Shown here one piece after another: positions 16,789-24,988 of a stretch of 50,968 nt of DNA (the first letter of the stretch is position 1; every line of letters starts with the position of its first letter). This stretch comes from JAWXBM01 sp034440115 (GTDB taxonomy: Bacteria; Pseudomonadota; Gammaproteobacteria; Xanthomonadales; SZUA-36), in NCBI GenBank assembly GCA_034440115.1, contig JAWXBM010000060.1:1-50968 (forward strand), read 5' to 3'. Both the position numbers and the translations under genes were made by a program. The notes beneath the pieces were generated by a model, which had not been told where the DNA came from, did no database searches, and saw only the letters and a program-made list of their open reading frames with translations.

Positions 16789-18128
16789 GTCGTTATGGAT
16801 TAAAAACCATGGTCTGGTCTGAGCTGGACCCACAACAGCAACAGGTACTGTTGGCGCGACCGGCCATGGATTCCGGTAATCGCAAACAAGCGGTAGCGGA
16901 TATCATCGGCGCTGTGCGCAATGGCGGTGACGCATCCGTTCAGGAACTGACTCAACGTTTGGATGGAATTTCACCGCAGACTTATTCTTACGATGCGGCC
17001 GCATTGGCGAAAGCCTGGAAGTCCATTTCCCCGGAGTTGGCCCAAGCACTGCAAGACGCAGCTGGACGCATTAAAGCTTTTCACCAGGCCGATGTGCCGA
17101 CGAATATCGAGATTGAAACTGCCCCGGGCTTGCGTTGCAGTGTGGTCTACCGACCGCTGCAAACAGTGGGCCTGTATGTGCCGGGCGGCAGCGCGCCACT
17201 GGTTTCCACCGTGCTTATGCTGGCCATTCCGGCACAGATTGCCGGTTGCAGTGAAATCATCCTGTGTTCACCGCCGAATGCGCAAGGTCACGTTCCCGCT
17301 GAAATTCTGGCGGCGGCATCCTTGTGCGGCGTCAGCCAAGTGTTCTGTTGCGGCGGCGCCCAGGCCATTGCCGCCATGGCCTATGGCACCAGGCAAATAC
17401 CGCGTTGCCACAAGATTTTTGGTCCGGGAAACAGTTGGGTAACCGAAGCCAAGCAACAGGTTTCACAGGATCCGGCCGGAGCGGCCATCGATATGCCAGC
17501 AGGGCCATCCGAAGTTCTCGTTATTGCGGATGCAGCAGCCTTACAAGGTAATGGCGCAGAGCTGATCGCCTGGGATTTGCTGTCTCAAGCCGAGCACGGC
17601 CCGGACTCTCAAGTCCTGCTGCTGACCGACAGTCGCGAGCTGGCGAATGCGGTAATTGAACAGTTGGACCGCTTGGCACCCGCTTCACCTCGCGCTACTA
17701 TCCTCGACCAATCGCTGCGCAGCAGCCGCATCATTCTGACTGCGGATTTAGCTGTGGCCATGCAAGTATCCGAGCGCTACGCACCCGAACACCTGATTCT
17801 GAACACGGCTGATGCCCGCGAAAGAGCACAGCAAGTGCGGCAAGCAGGCTCCGTCTTTATTGGCCGCTGGACTCCTGAATCACTGGGTGATTACTGCTCC
17901 GGGCCCAACCACGTATTGCCCACCTACGGTTGGGCGCGCTCGCATAGTGCCCTGGGCGTTACGGATTTCCTGCGCCGCATGACTTTGCAGGAAGCCAGTG
18001 CTTCCGCCTTGCAGATGGTCGGCCCCTGCGCGGAAATACTGGCTGGATTTGAAGGCCTGGACGCACACCGCATGGCGGTCAGCGCGCGCTTGCAGCAAAT
18101 CACCAGCGCGCAGGAGCGCGATGTATGA
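16785..18128 (+). CDS. hisD: Histidinol dehydrogenase
   Basis: Zinc- and NAD-dependent enzyme that oxidises L-histidinol to histidine in two steps, the last of the pathway. The product is 447 residues from the ATG at 16785, which overlaps the hisG stop by four bases. The open frame extends upstream inside hisG, but that part has no homology. Visible are the NAD-binding GLYVPGGSAPLVSTVLML, the GPGNSWVTEAKQQV segment, the catalytic ERYAPEHLIL (Glu-His) and the C-terminal GPNHVLPT motif. Length and motifs are normal. Confidence 0.96.
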   Translation: MSRYGLKTMVWSELDPQQQQVLLARPAMDSGNRKQAVADIIGAVRNGGDASVQELTQRLDGISPQTYSYDAAALAKAWKSISPELAQALQDAAGRIKAFHQADVPTNIEIETAPGLRCSVVYRPLQTVGLYVPGGSAPLVSTVLMLAIPAQIAGCSEIILCSPPNAQGHVPAEILAAASLCGVSQVFCCGGAQAIAAMAYGTRQIPRCHKIFGPGNSWVTEAKQQVSQDPAGAAIDMPAGPSEVLVIADAAALQGNGAELIAWDLLSQAEHGPDSQVLLLTDSRELANAVIEQLDRLAPASPRATILDQSLRSSRIILTADLAVAMQVSERYAPEHLILNTADARERAQQVRQAGSVFIGRWTPESLGDYCSGPNHVLPTYGWARSHSALGVTDFLRRMTLQEASASALQMVGPCAEILAGFEGLDAHRMAVSARLQQITSAQERDV

Positions 18129-19249
18129 ATACGGGTGAGACTAAGGGCAAGGGCGAGGGCAAAAGCGTCACCGATCTGGCTCGCCCCGAAATCGTCGCAA
18201 TGAAACCCTATTCGTCCGCTCGGCTGGAAGCACCGGGTCGAGGCATTTTATTGAATGCCAATGAATCACCCTGGCCATTACTGGATGAGGAATTGTCTGG
18301 CCTTGACATTAACCGCTACCCGGAGCCGCAGCCGGAAGCATTGCTGGAAGGACTGGCTGATCTTTACCGAGTTGCCCACAACCAGGTATTGGTAACTCGT
18401 GGCAGCGATGAAGGCATAGACTTGCTCACCCGTGTATTCTGCCGCGCCGGCCAGGATGCCATCCTGCATTGCCCGCCCACCTTTGGCATGTACCGCGTTG
18501 CTGCACAGGCGCAAGGTGCTGCCGTGGTTGCCGTGCAACGCAGCGCGGGGTCGGGATTCGAGCTGAATGGTGATCAACTGATCGGAACCCTGCTGGGCGA
18601 CGATCGTATCCGCCTGGTATTTCTTACTTCACCCAATAACCCCACTGGTGACGTTATCAGCCGGGAGTTACTGTTACGTATTCTGGCAGCAGCAACCGGC
18701 CGGGCAGTGGTGGTTGTGGACGAGGCCTATGCCGAATTCAGTGAAACTGCTTCTGCCTGCGAACTGATAGCCCAGTATCCCCATCTGGTGGTGCTGCGCA
18801 CCTTGTCGAAAGCCTGGGCTTCGGCCGGTTTGCGTTGTGGCAGCGTGCTGGCCCAGGCCGAAGTACTGGCGTTGCTGCGTCGCGTCATTGCGCCTTATCC
18901 TCTGGCTGCACCTGTCACCGCCATGGCCCTGCGCGTATTGCAACCCGATATGCGCCTGCGACAACAGAAGCTGTTGCGCGAATTGAGCGCCAACAAAAAG
19001 ATCCTGCTGCAGATACTGCAGGATCGTGATTGGATCAAACGCCTGTGGCCCGGCGAAGCGAATTTCGTCTTGCTGGAAGTGGATGATGCTGCGGGTTTGC
19101 TGGCACATTGTGCTGCACACAATATTGTTTTGCGCGGTTTTCCCGCCGACCCCAATCTGCGCGACCACCTGCGCATCTCGATAGGCAGCAGCAGTGAACT
19201 GGCTGCTTTGAAGAACGCGCTGGATGACTGGAAGGAAAATTCTGCATGA
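18125..19249 (+). CDS. hisC: Histidinol-phosphate aminotransferase
   Basis: PLP-dependent class I/II aminotransferase of 374 residues, converting imidazole acetol phosphate and glutamate to histidinol phosphate. The Schiff-base lysine is Lys229 (TLSKAWASAGLRCG). The fold signatures LLNANESPW, TRGSDEGIDLL, SPNNPTGD and VVDEAYAEF are present. The ATG overlaps the hisD stop (ATGA). The first 15 residues are Gly/Lys rich (NTGETKGKGEGK) and beyond the usual start, but the overlap favours this ATG. Confidence 0.96.
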   Translation: MNTGETKGKGEGKSVTDLARPEIVAMKPYSSARLEAPGRGILLNANESPWPLLDEELSGLDINRYPEPQPEALLEGLADLYRVAHNQVLVTRGSDEGIDLLTRVFCRAGQDAILHCPPTFGMYRVAAQAQGAAVVAVQRSAGSGFELNGDQLIGTLLGDDRIRLVFLTSPNNPTGDVISRELLLRILAAATGRAVVVVDEAYAEFSETASACELIAQYPHLVVLRTLSKAWASAGLRCGSVLAQAEVLALLRRVIAPYPLAAPVTAMALRVLQPDMRLRQQKLLRELSANKKILLQILQDRDWIKRLWPGEANFVLLEVDDAAGLLAHCAAHNIVLRGFPADPNLRDHLRISIGSSSELAALKNALDDWKENSA

Positions 19250-20316
19250 GTAGCAAGCGACGCATTTTGTTTGTAGACCGCGATGGCACGCTGATCATCG
19301 AGCCACCCGATCATCAGATCGACAGCCTGGAAAAGCTGGAGCTGGTGCCCGGGATAATACCCGCTTTGCTGGCCTTACAAAAAGCCGGTTATGAACTGGT
19401 GATTGTCAGCAACCAGGATGGCCTGGGTACGGCTTCGTACGCGCAGGCGGACTACGATCTGGTTCAGGAAAAAATGCTTTCCCTGTTTGATTCACAAGGC
19501 ATCACATTCAAAGCCATCCATATCGATGAGCATTTCGCGCACGAGGGTTCACCCAACCGCAAACCCGAAATTGGCATGGTGCTGGATTATCTGAAATCGG
19601 GCGAGCTGAACCTGCAGGACAGTTGGGTGATCGGCGATCGCGATACCGACCTGCAACTGGCCAGTAATATGGGCATTGGCGGCTTCAAGTTGGAACAAGG
19701 AAAACTGGACTGGATGCAAATTCAACACCAACTCATTAACCGTCCGCGCCAGGCCATGATCAGCCGTAAAACCAACGAGACCGATATTCGTGTATTGGTT
19801 GATCTGGACGCGGGCGGCAGCAGTAACTGCAATACCGGCATCGGCTTTTTTGATCACATGCTGGATCAACTGGCCAGCCACGGTAACTTCCGCCTGGAAC
19901 TGAGCTGTGCCGGTGACCTGGAAATTGACGAGCACCACACGGTGGAAGACTGCGCTCTGGCACTCGGCCAGGCATTGGACCAGGCGCTGGCTGATCGACG
20001 TGGCATTGGCCGCTACGGTTTTACCCTGCCCATGGACGAATCATTGGCGCAGGTTGCCATCGACTTGTCCGGCCGCCCCATTTTCGAATTTGATGCAGCA
20101 TTTGGCCGCGACCAGGTGGGCGAGTTATCTACTGAGATGGTGCGACATTTCTTTGCATCCTTAAGCCAATCGCTGCGTGCTGCAATCCATATGCAAGTCA
20201 AAGGCGAGAATACTCATCACATGATCGAAGCCCTGTTCAAAGGCGCAGGCCGGGCATTGCGCCCAGCTCTCGCTCGAAGCGGCCATGATTTGCCCAGCAC
20301 CAAGGGTACACTCTGA
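19246..20316 (+). CDS. hisB: Bifunctional histidinol-phosphatase / imidazoleglycerol-phosphate dehydratase
   Basis: A 356-residue fusion carrying out the sixth and eighth steps of the pathway. Residues 1-165 are a HAD phosphatase with nucleophile Asp11 and Asp13 (FVDRDGTL) and IGDRDTDLQLA as the acid motif. Residues 170-356 are the Mn-dependent dehydratase, with FFDHMLDQLASHG and EHHTVEDCALALGQAL. The loop before RKP (IHIDEHFAHEGSPNRKP) lacks the zinc-binding cysteines I recall in the enteric enzyme, so this is the zinc-free loop variant. It overlaps hisC by four bases and shares one base with hisH. Confidence 0.95.
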   Translation: MSSKRRILFVDRDGTLIIEPPDHQIDSLEKLELVPGIIPALLALQKAGYELVIVSNQDGLGTASYAQADYDLVQEKMLSLFDSQGITFKAIHIDEHFAHEGSPNRKPEIGMVLDYLKSGELNLQDSWVIGDRDTDLQLASNMGIGGFKLEQGKLDWMQIQHQLINRPRQAMISRKTNETDIRVLVDLDAGGSSNCNTGIGFFDHMLDQLASHGNFRLELSCAGDLEIDEHHTVEDCALALGQALDQALADRRGIGRYGFTLPMDESLAQVAIDLSGRPIFEFDAAFGRDQVGELSTEMVRHFFASLSQSLRAAIHMQVKGENTHHMIEALFKGAGRALRPALARSGHDLPSTKGTL

Positions 20317-20945
20317 TGTCTTTGGCAGTGGTCGACAGCGGCGGGGCGAATATTTCTTCGGTGCTACATGCCTTGCGCCGTTTGGGCGTGGAGGCGGAAT
20401 TCACTGCCGATGCCAGCACCATACGCAATGCCGATCGGGTTCTGCTGCCAGGCGTAGGCGCCGCCGGACGGGCTATGGAAGTGTTGCAAAATCATGGATT
20501 AGTCGATGTGATCCGCGAATTGACACAACCTGTGCTTGGCATTTGCCTTGGCATGCAACTGCTGTTTGAATCATCGGCAGAAGATGATGCGCAATTACTG
20601 GGCTTGATCCCGGCGAGGCTGGAACGACTCGCTGAATCCCCCAGCCTGCGCGTACCGCATATGGGCTGGAACTCCATCAAAGCAGAACGATCCGATCCAT
20701 TCAGTGATCCGCTTGATGGCGAGTGGTTCTATTTCGTACATTCTTATGCGGCGCCACCAGGTCCTTGGACTTTGGCCAGTGCTGAACATGGAACAGCTTT
20801 CAGCGCCATCGTGCGGCAGAGTAATTTCTACGGTGCACAATTTCACCCCGAACGATCCGCTGCTGCTGGCGCACGATTGCTGGCGGGTTTTCTTAATACC
20901 GATTTATCAGTTCTACAAAAAGGATTACCAGACCAATGCAATTGA
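20316..20945 (+). CDS. hisH: Imidazole glycerol phosphate synthase, glutaminase subunit
   Basis: Class I glutamine amidotransferase of 209 residues that delivers ammonia to HisF. The triad is Cys77 (GICLGMQLLFE), His177 and Glu179 (QFHPERS). The oxyanion loop is PGVGAAGRAM. Its ATG shares a base with the hisB TGA (TGATG), and its end overlaps hisA by ten bases. Length is normal. Confidence 0.96.
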   Translation: MSLAVVDSGGANISSVLHALRRLGVEAEFTADASTIRNADRVLLPGVGAAGRAMEVLQNHGLVDVIRELTQPVLGICLGMQLLFESSAEDDAQLLGLIPARLERLAESPSLRVPHMGWNSIKAERSDPFSDPLDGEWFYFVHSYAAPPGPWTLASAEHGTAFSAIVRQSNFYGAQFHPERSAAAGARLLAGFLNTDLSVLQKGLPDQCN

Positions 20946-21673
20946 TTCCCTCCATCGACCTGCTGGATGGTGACGTAGTTCGCCTGCGCCATGGCGACTT
21001 CAATGAGTGCAAACGCTACCCCGGTGGCGCCTGGCAAATTGCCAACAGTTATGCCGAAGCTGGCGCGGAGTGGCTGCATCTGGTTGACCTGGCTGCTGCG
21101 CGTGATGGCGCCAAAGCCGACCAGGAACCCATGCTGCAATTGCTGTCACAAGCAAGTCAACGCATTCAGGTGGGTGGAGGCGTGCGTAAACTTGAAGATG
21201 TCCGCAAGCGCCTGGATGGTGGGGCCGAGCGTGTGGTGGTCGGCACCATTTGCGTCAAGCAAACTTCGATGTTCGCAGGCTGGTTGAATGAGCTGGGCCC
21301 GGAAAAACTGGTCAGCGCACTGGATGTGGCTATAGACGAGGACGGTGTCCCCTGGCCGCAAGCCTATGGCTGGACCGAAGCAGGCGACCGCAATCTGTGG
21401 GACCTGCTGGATGAATTAACCGGCCAGGGCCTGCAGCATTTACTCTGCACCGATATCAGCAAAGACGGCGCATTGAAAGGGCCCAACCTCCAGCTTTATC
21501 GGCAATTGTCAGACCGCTATCCACAACTACAGGTACAAGCCTCCGGGGGCATTTCCGGCTTGCGTGACCTGGAAGATCTGAAAGCCTCCGGCGCCGCTTC
21601 AGCCATTTCCGGCAAAGCCCTGTTGGAAGGCTGCTTTAGCGTTGCAGAAGCCATCAAGGTATTGGGCGTATGA
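20936..21673 (+). CDS. hisA: ProFAR isomerase (phosphoribosylformimino-AICAR-phosphate isomerase)
   Basis: A 245-residue TIM-barrel enzyme performing the Amadori rearrangement of ProFAR to PRFAR. Asp8 (IPSIDLLDGDVVRLRHGD) and the second catalytic Asp in SALDVAIDEDG are present. The phosphate-binding VGGGVRKLEDV and ASGGISGLRDL repeats show the half-barrel duplication. It overlaps hisH by ten bases and hisF by four (ATGA). Confidence 0.96.
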   Translation: MQLIPSIDLLDGDVVRLRHGDFNECKRYPGGAWQIANSYAEAGAEWLHLVDLAAARDGAKADQEPMLQLLSQASQRIQVGGGVRKLEDVRKRLDGGAERVVVGTICVKQTSMFAGWLNELGPEKLVSALDVAIDEDGVPWPQAYGWTEAGDRNLWDLLDELTGQGLQHLLCTDISKDGALKGPNLQLYRQLSDRYPQLQVQASGGISGLRDLEDLKASGAASAISGKALLEGCFSVAEAIKVLGV

Positions 21674-22530
21674 GTGCTCCATCCCTAGCCCAAGGCGTGG
21701 CCCAAGGCGTGACCCGAAGCATGACCCGAAGCATGGCCCGAAGCGTGGCACGGCGTTTGGTGCCTTGCCTGGATGTACGGGATGGCCAGGTGGTGAAGGG
21801 CGTGCGCTTTCGTGATCACCGAGTGATGGGCGGTATTCTGGAGCTGGCTGGCCGATATCGGGATGAAGGCGCAGACGAACTGGTGTTTTACGACATCACT
21901 GCCAGCCCTGAAGGTCGCAGCGTCGATGTGAATTGGGTCAGACAGGTATCAGAAGCCATCGATATTCCCTTTTGCGTGGCGGGCGGTATCCGTTCGGTTG
22001 CCGCTGCCGGCCGCGTGTTGAACCAGGGTGCCGACAAGATTTCCATCAACACTCCTGCTCTGGAACGACCCGGCCTGATCGATGAACTGGTGCGGGCCTT
22101 TGGCAGCCAGTGTGTGGTGGTGGGTGTAGATTCGGTCGCGAGCACCAAAGAAAATGAGCAACCGGTTTATACCGTCCGGTCGCATACCGGCACACCCGAT
22201 GCCATGCGCAATCCCGGTCGTGAGACCATGAGCTGGCTGCGCGAAGCGGTAGAACGCGGCGCTGGAGAGATCGTACTGAACTGCATGTCAGCCGATGGCA
22301 CACGCAACGGTTTCGACACGCAACAACTGGCACAGGCGCGCGCGGTATTGCCGATACCACTGGTTGCCTCAGGTGGCGCCGGCAGCATTCAGCATTTCAT
22401 TGACGTGTTCCAGCAAGCGGATGTGGATGCAGCACTGGCCGCCACAGTATTTCATTCGGGAGATATCCCGATTCCTGTATTGAAAAGCGAACTGGCGGCA
22501 GCCGGTATCGAGGTACGACCATGCACATAG
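21670..22530 (+). CDS. hisF: Imidazole glycerol phosphate synthase, cyclase subunit, with repeat extension
   Basis: The TIM-barrel synthase that joins HisH ammonia to PRFAR, giving IGP and AICAR. It has 286 residues, about 25-30 longer than usual. The conserved part starts at about residue 27 (ARRLVPCLDVRDGQVVKG), with catalytic Asp35 and the second in VGVDSVAS. The extra N-terminus (residues 7-30) is built of four-residue units AQGV-AQGV-TRSM-TRSM-ARSV-ARRL. The ATG at 21670 overlaps the hisA stop, which favours use of the long start; ATG codons at 21721 and 21733 would give shorter forms. The core is normal, and it overlaps hisIE by ten bases. Confidence 0.95.
   Translation: MSAPSLAQGVAQGVTRSMTRSMARSVARRLVPCLDVRDGQVVKGVRFRDHRVMGGILELAGRYRDEGADELVFYDITASPEGRSVDVNWVRQVSEAIDIPFCVAGGIRSVAAAGRVLNQGADKISINTPALERPGLIDELVRAFGSQCVVVGVDSVASTKENEQPVYTVRSHTGTPDAMRNPGRETMSWLREAVERGAGEIVLNCMSADGTRNGFDTQQLAQARAVLPIPLVASGGAGSIQHFIDVFQQADVDAALAATVFHSGDIPIPVLKSELAAAGIEVRPCT
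21688..21759 (+). repeat. 12-bp in-frame tandem repeat inside hisF
   Basis: Five units of 12 bp (21688-21747) plus a degenerate sixth (21748-21759). The first two read GCCCAAGGCGTG; units three to five read RCCCGAAGCRTG. Because the unit is a multiple of three the frame is kept, and each unit adds four residues to the HisF N-terminus. Exact copies next to each other suggest recent slippage. Confidence 0.85.
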
Positions 22531-23147
22531 AAACGCCAGAACAAATCGAGCAATTGGACTGGGACAAGGGTGACGGCCTGTTGCCGGCCATTGTTCAGGA
22601 CGCCTTTGATGGCCGCGTACTGATGCAAGCCTGGGTTAACCCGAAGGCGCTGCAACAAACATTGCAAAGCGGCAAGGTTACATTTTTCAGCCGCACACGC
22701 CAGCAGCTTTGGACCAAGGGTGAAACCTCAGGTAATCATCTTCTGTTGCAAGCGGTGCACGCCGATTGTGACCGGGACAGCCTGCTGATAATGGCTCACC
22801 CCGTTGGCCCTACCTGTCATCGCGAAACCACCAGTTGTTATGACGAAGATAAATCTGTGATTCCGAATCTCGCATTTCTGGCCGAACTGGAAAAGCTGAT
22901 TGCGGACCGCGACCAAACAAGGCCTGAGGGCAGCTATACCACCGAGCTATTGGAATCCGGCCTGCGCCGCATGGCGCAGAAAATCGGTGAAGAAGGCGTG
23001 GAGACTGCGCTGGCCGCCAGCAGCGGCGATGATGATGAAGTCTGCAATGAAGTTTCAGACCTGATCTATCATGTTCTGGTCATGCTTCGTGCCAGAAATT
23101 TGCCGTTAAACAGGATCATCGCTAATCTGCACAGCAGGCATGGATAA
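22521..23147 (+). CDS. hisI: Bifunctional phosphoribosyl-AMP cyclohydrolase / phosphoribosyl-ATP pyrophosphatase
   Basis: HisIE fusion of 208 residues carrying out the second and third steps of histidine synthesis. The cyclohydrolase half (1-112) has the metal ligands in HADCDRDSL (Cys83) and GPTCHRETTSCY (Cys99, Cys106). The pyrophosphatase half (115-208) has GSYTTELLESGLRRMAQKIG and EEGVETALAA, with Glu clusters for Mg. It starts ten bases inside hisF and closes the his genes. No clear terminator follows in the 83-base gap. Confidence 0.96.
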   Translation: MHIETPEQIEQLDWDKGDGLLPAIVQDAFDGRVLMQAWVNPKALQQTLQSGKVTFFSRTRQQLWTKGETSGNHLLLQAVHADCDRDSLLIMAHPVGPTCHRETTSCYDEDKSVIPNLAFLAELEKLIADRDQTRPEGSYTTELLESGLRRMAQKIGEEGVETALAASSGDDDEVCNEVSDLIYHVLVMLRARNLPLNRIIANLHSRHG

Positions 23148-23230
23148 GCTGCCTGACCTACTGACATTTCGATCAGTATGTCGGCGGAAGAGCTGAACAA
23201 ATGGCTGGTACGGAAAGCCCTTGCTGAATC

Positions 23231-23776
23231 ATGGGTAATGTTCGAATGACTGTTGCAGGCACAGCCAGGGATTTATGCTATGCGGAGATGGACGCGAAAT
23301 ACCACATCCGCCCGATACGCTGCAGTGACAATTCGGCAGTGGCGCGAATCATTCGCGATGTGATGACGGAATTCGGTGCTGTGGGTTGTGGTTTTTCCAT
23401 TCAGGACGCTGAGGTGGATAGCATGTTCGAATCTTACCCGGCACCCAAAGCCGGTTTCTTCGTGATTGAGAAAGACCGCACGGTTCTGGGTTGTGGTGGC
23501 TTCGCGCCATTGACCGATGCTGCCGCCGATGTGTGTGAATTACGCAAGATGTACTATCGCCCGGAGCTACGTGGCAAGGGCCAGGGTGCGCGGCTGTTAG
23601 GCCAGATTCTCGATGCTGCGCGTGCAGCGGAATACAGCCTGTGCTATCTGGAAAGCCTGGACTCCATGTCTCATGCGCAACTGCTGTATCAGCGATATGG
23701 TTTCAAAGTCCACGATGGGCCCATGGGCAATACGGGCCACAGCGCCTGTAACCGCTTTATGATCCTGACTTTGTAG
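23231..23776 (+). CDS. GNAT-family N-acetyltransferase
   Basis: A 181-residue acetyltransferase. The acetyl-CoA pyrophosphate loop is RPELRGKGQGARLLGQI, preceded by the CELRKMYY strand, and the C-terminal SHAQLLYQRYGFKVHDG is the usual end of the fold. The start is uncertain: 23231, 23246 and 23288 (MDAKYHIRP, where homology begins) are possible, and none has a strong ribosome site. The UAG stop is formed by the first bases of a TGTAGGAGC-type repeat. The acceptor substrate is unknown. It lies 83 bases after hisIE and may be cotranscribed. Confidence 0.85.
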   Translation: MGNVRMTVAGTARDLCYAEMDAKYHIRPIRCSDNSAVARIIRDVMTEFGAVGCGFSIQDAEVDSMFESYPAPKAGFFVIEKDRTVLGCGGFAPLTDAAADVCELRKMYYRPELRGKGQGARLLGQILDAARAAEYSLCYLESLDSMSHAQLLYQRYGFKVHDGPMGNTGHSACNRFMILTL

Positions 23777-23806
23777 GAGCGCCATCTCCTCTGGGCGGGC
23801 GCGACA
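23772..23806 (+). repeat. TGTAGGAGC-type interspersed repeat
   Basis: Begins TGTAGGAGCG, followed by CCATCTCC and ending in GGGCGCGACA, an imperfect palindrome. Related copies are at 24965-24988 and 34389-34579. The TAG at 23774-23776 is the stop codon of the GNAT gene, so the repeat overlaps the coding end. Confidence 0.55.
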
Positions 23807-23836
23807 GACTAATCCGCCGCAAGACGGCCTCCTTCA

Positions 23837-24931
23837 TCAATGATTGTTCTGGAATCGGGTGATTTTCCACAAACCAACGGTCAGCAAAGGCACCACGACA
23901 ACCAACACAAACACCCAGGCCATCACGTTGTAGCCCACCGCGATCAAGTCGATGAGGCCCCAGCGCGACATCAAGATGGCTGAGACAATCAAGCCCACGG
24001 CAATAAGTGGCCGCACCCAGTTATGCAGCGTTATTCCCCGCGCTGCAAATGCATTGACCACACGTTCATTGAACGCATGAATCATGCCGGTACCTGTTTC
24101 AATGAAGGTGCCCACCAAAACGATAGCGAAAAGCAGCAGTAAGGCGGGGGAGCCCAGTGCTTCAAACACGTGACTCATGGGAACGGATCTAGCCAGAATG
24201 TCTGGATAGTGTGCAACCATGGCCGCATAAAACAAAGCTGCGGGAATCATCAAAAGAGGCCCAGTCAAGGCACCTGCAATAAAGGCTTCTTTGCGACACT
24301 GAATGTACACCGTGGCGAACAAGATAGCCGGAAGTAGTCCTAACTGTAGTGATCCATAACGAATACCAGAAGACAACCAGCCTGGCTCTACACTTGACGT
24401 TTGGACGGCTTCAACGATCGCAGGCCCGAAAAGCTTCATGCTGAGCACAAAAACGGTCAGGTAAACGGCATACAGAACGAATGACCAAAAAGACATGACG
24501 CTCTCGATCACGCGCGAACCGGTAAATGCCAGAAAGGCGATCGAGCCCAACAAAAGTATAGTGCCCGCCATGGGCGGCAGCCCAAAATTTTCCGTAAACA
24601 TGGCCCCGGTTGCGGACCCCAGAACTGCCAACACCAGTAAGATAATCAGCAAGTATGCAATCTTATAGACAAACCAGCCTCTGCCCAGTAGCCCCTTAAG
24701 AAAGCTGCGGTAATCGTAAGCTCTGGTCATGCGCGCCAGTTCAAAAGCTACCATGCAAACCAGGCTGACCACGACGGTAGCCGGAATCATTCCCAGATAA
24801 CCACCTCCGGGCCCGAACCGCATAAAAAACTCGACCAATTCGCGACCAGTACCATAACCTCCGGCAATACACAGTGACTGAAACACCAGGCCAGGTAGCA
24901 GGTAACGGCGAAACCAGGACAACATGGGCAT
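23837..24931 (-). CDS. YkvI-like integral membrane protein (APC/LeuT-type fold)
   Basis: A hydrophobic protein of up to 364 residues with about ten transmembrane helices. The first helix region FQSLCIAGGYGTGRELVEFF resembles the unwound helix 1 of LeuT-fold transporters and the YkvI family of unknown function. Later features are FTGSRVIESVMSF and IETGTGMIHAFNERV. AAGGAG precedes two nearby ATGs; the second, at 24925, has the better nine-base spacing, so the protein may begin MLSWF. It lies 52 bases after the beta-CASP gene and may be in its operon. The substrate is unknown. Confidence 0.78.
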   Translation of the reverse strand: MPMLSWFRRYLLPGLVFQSLCIAGGYGTGRELVEFFMRFGPGGGYLGMIPATVVVSLVCMVAFELARMTRAYDYRSFLKGLLGRGWFVYKIAYLLIILLVLAVLGSATGAMFTENFGLPPMAGTILLLGSIAFLAFTGSRVIESVMSFWSFVLYAVYLTVFVLSMKLFGPAIVEAVQTSSVEPGWLSSGIRYGSLQLGLLPAILFATVYIQCRKEAFIAGALTGPLLMIPAALFYAAMVAHYPDILARSVPMSHVFEALGSPALLLLFAIVLVGTFIETGTGMIHAFNERVVNAFAARGITLHNWVRPLIAVGLIVSAILMSRWGLIDLIAVGYNVMAWVFVLVVVVPLLTVGLWKITRFQNNH

Positions 24932-24964
24932 ACACTCCTTCTTGTTATTTCAAGCCAATGGATT

Positions 24965-24988
24965 TCGCGAGCATGGCTCGCTCCTACA
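24965..24988 (-). repeat. TGTAGGAGC-type palindromic repeat
   Basis: On the minus strand TGTAGGAGCGAGC-CAT-GCTCGCGA, a clean stem of GCGAGC with GCTCGC. The TAG at 24984-24986 is the stop codon of the beta-CASP hydrolase gene. Similar repeats are common between genes of pseudomonads and relatives. Confidence 0.65.
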
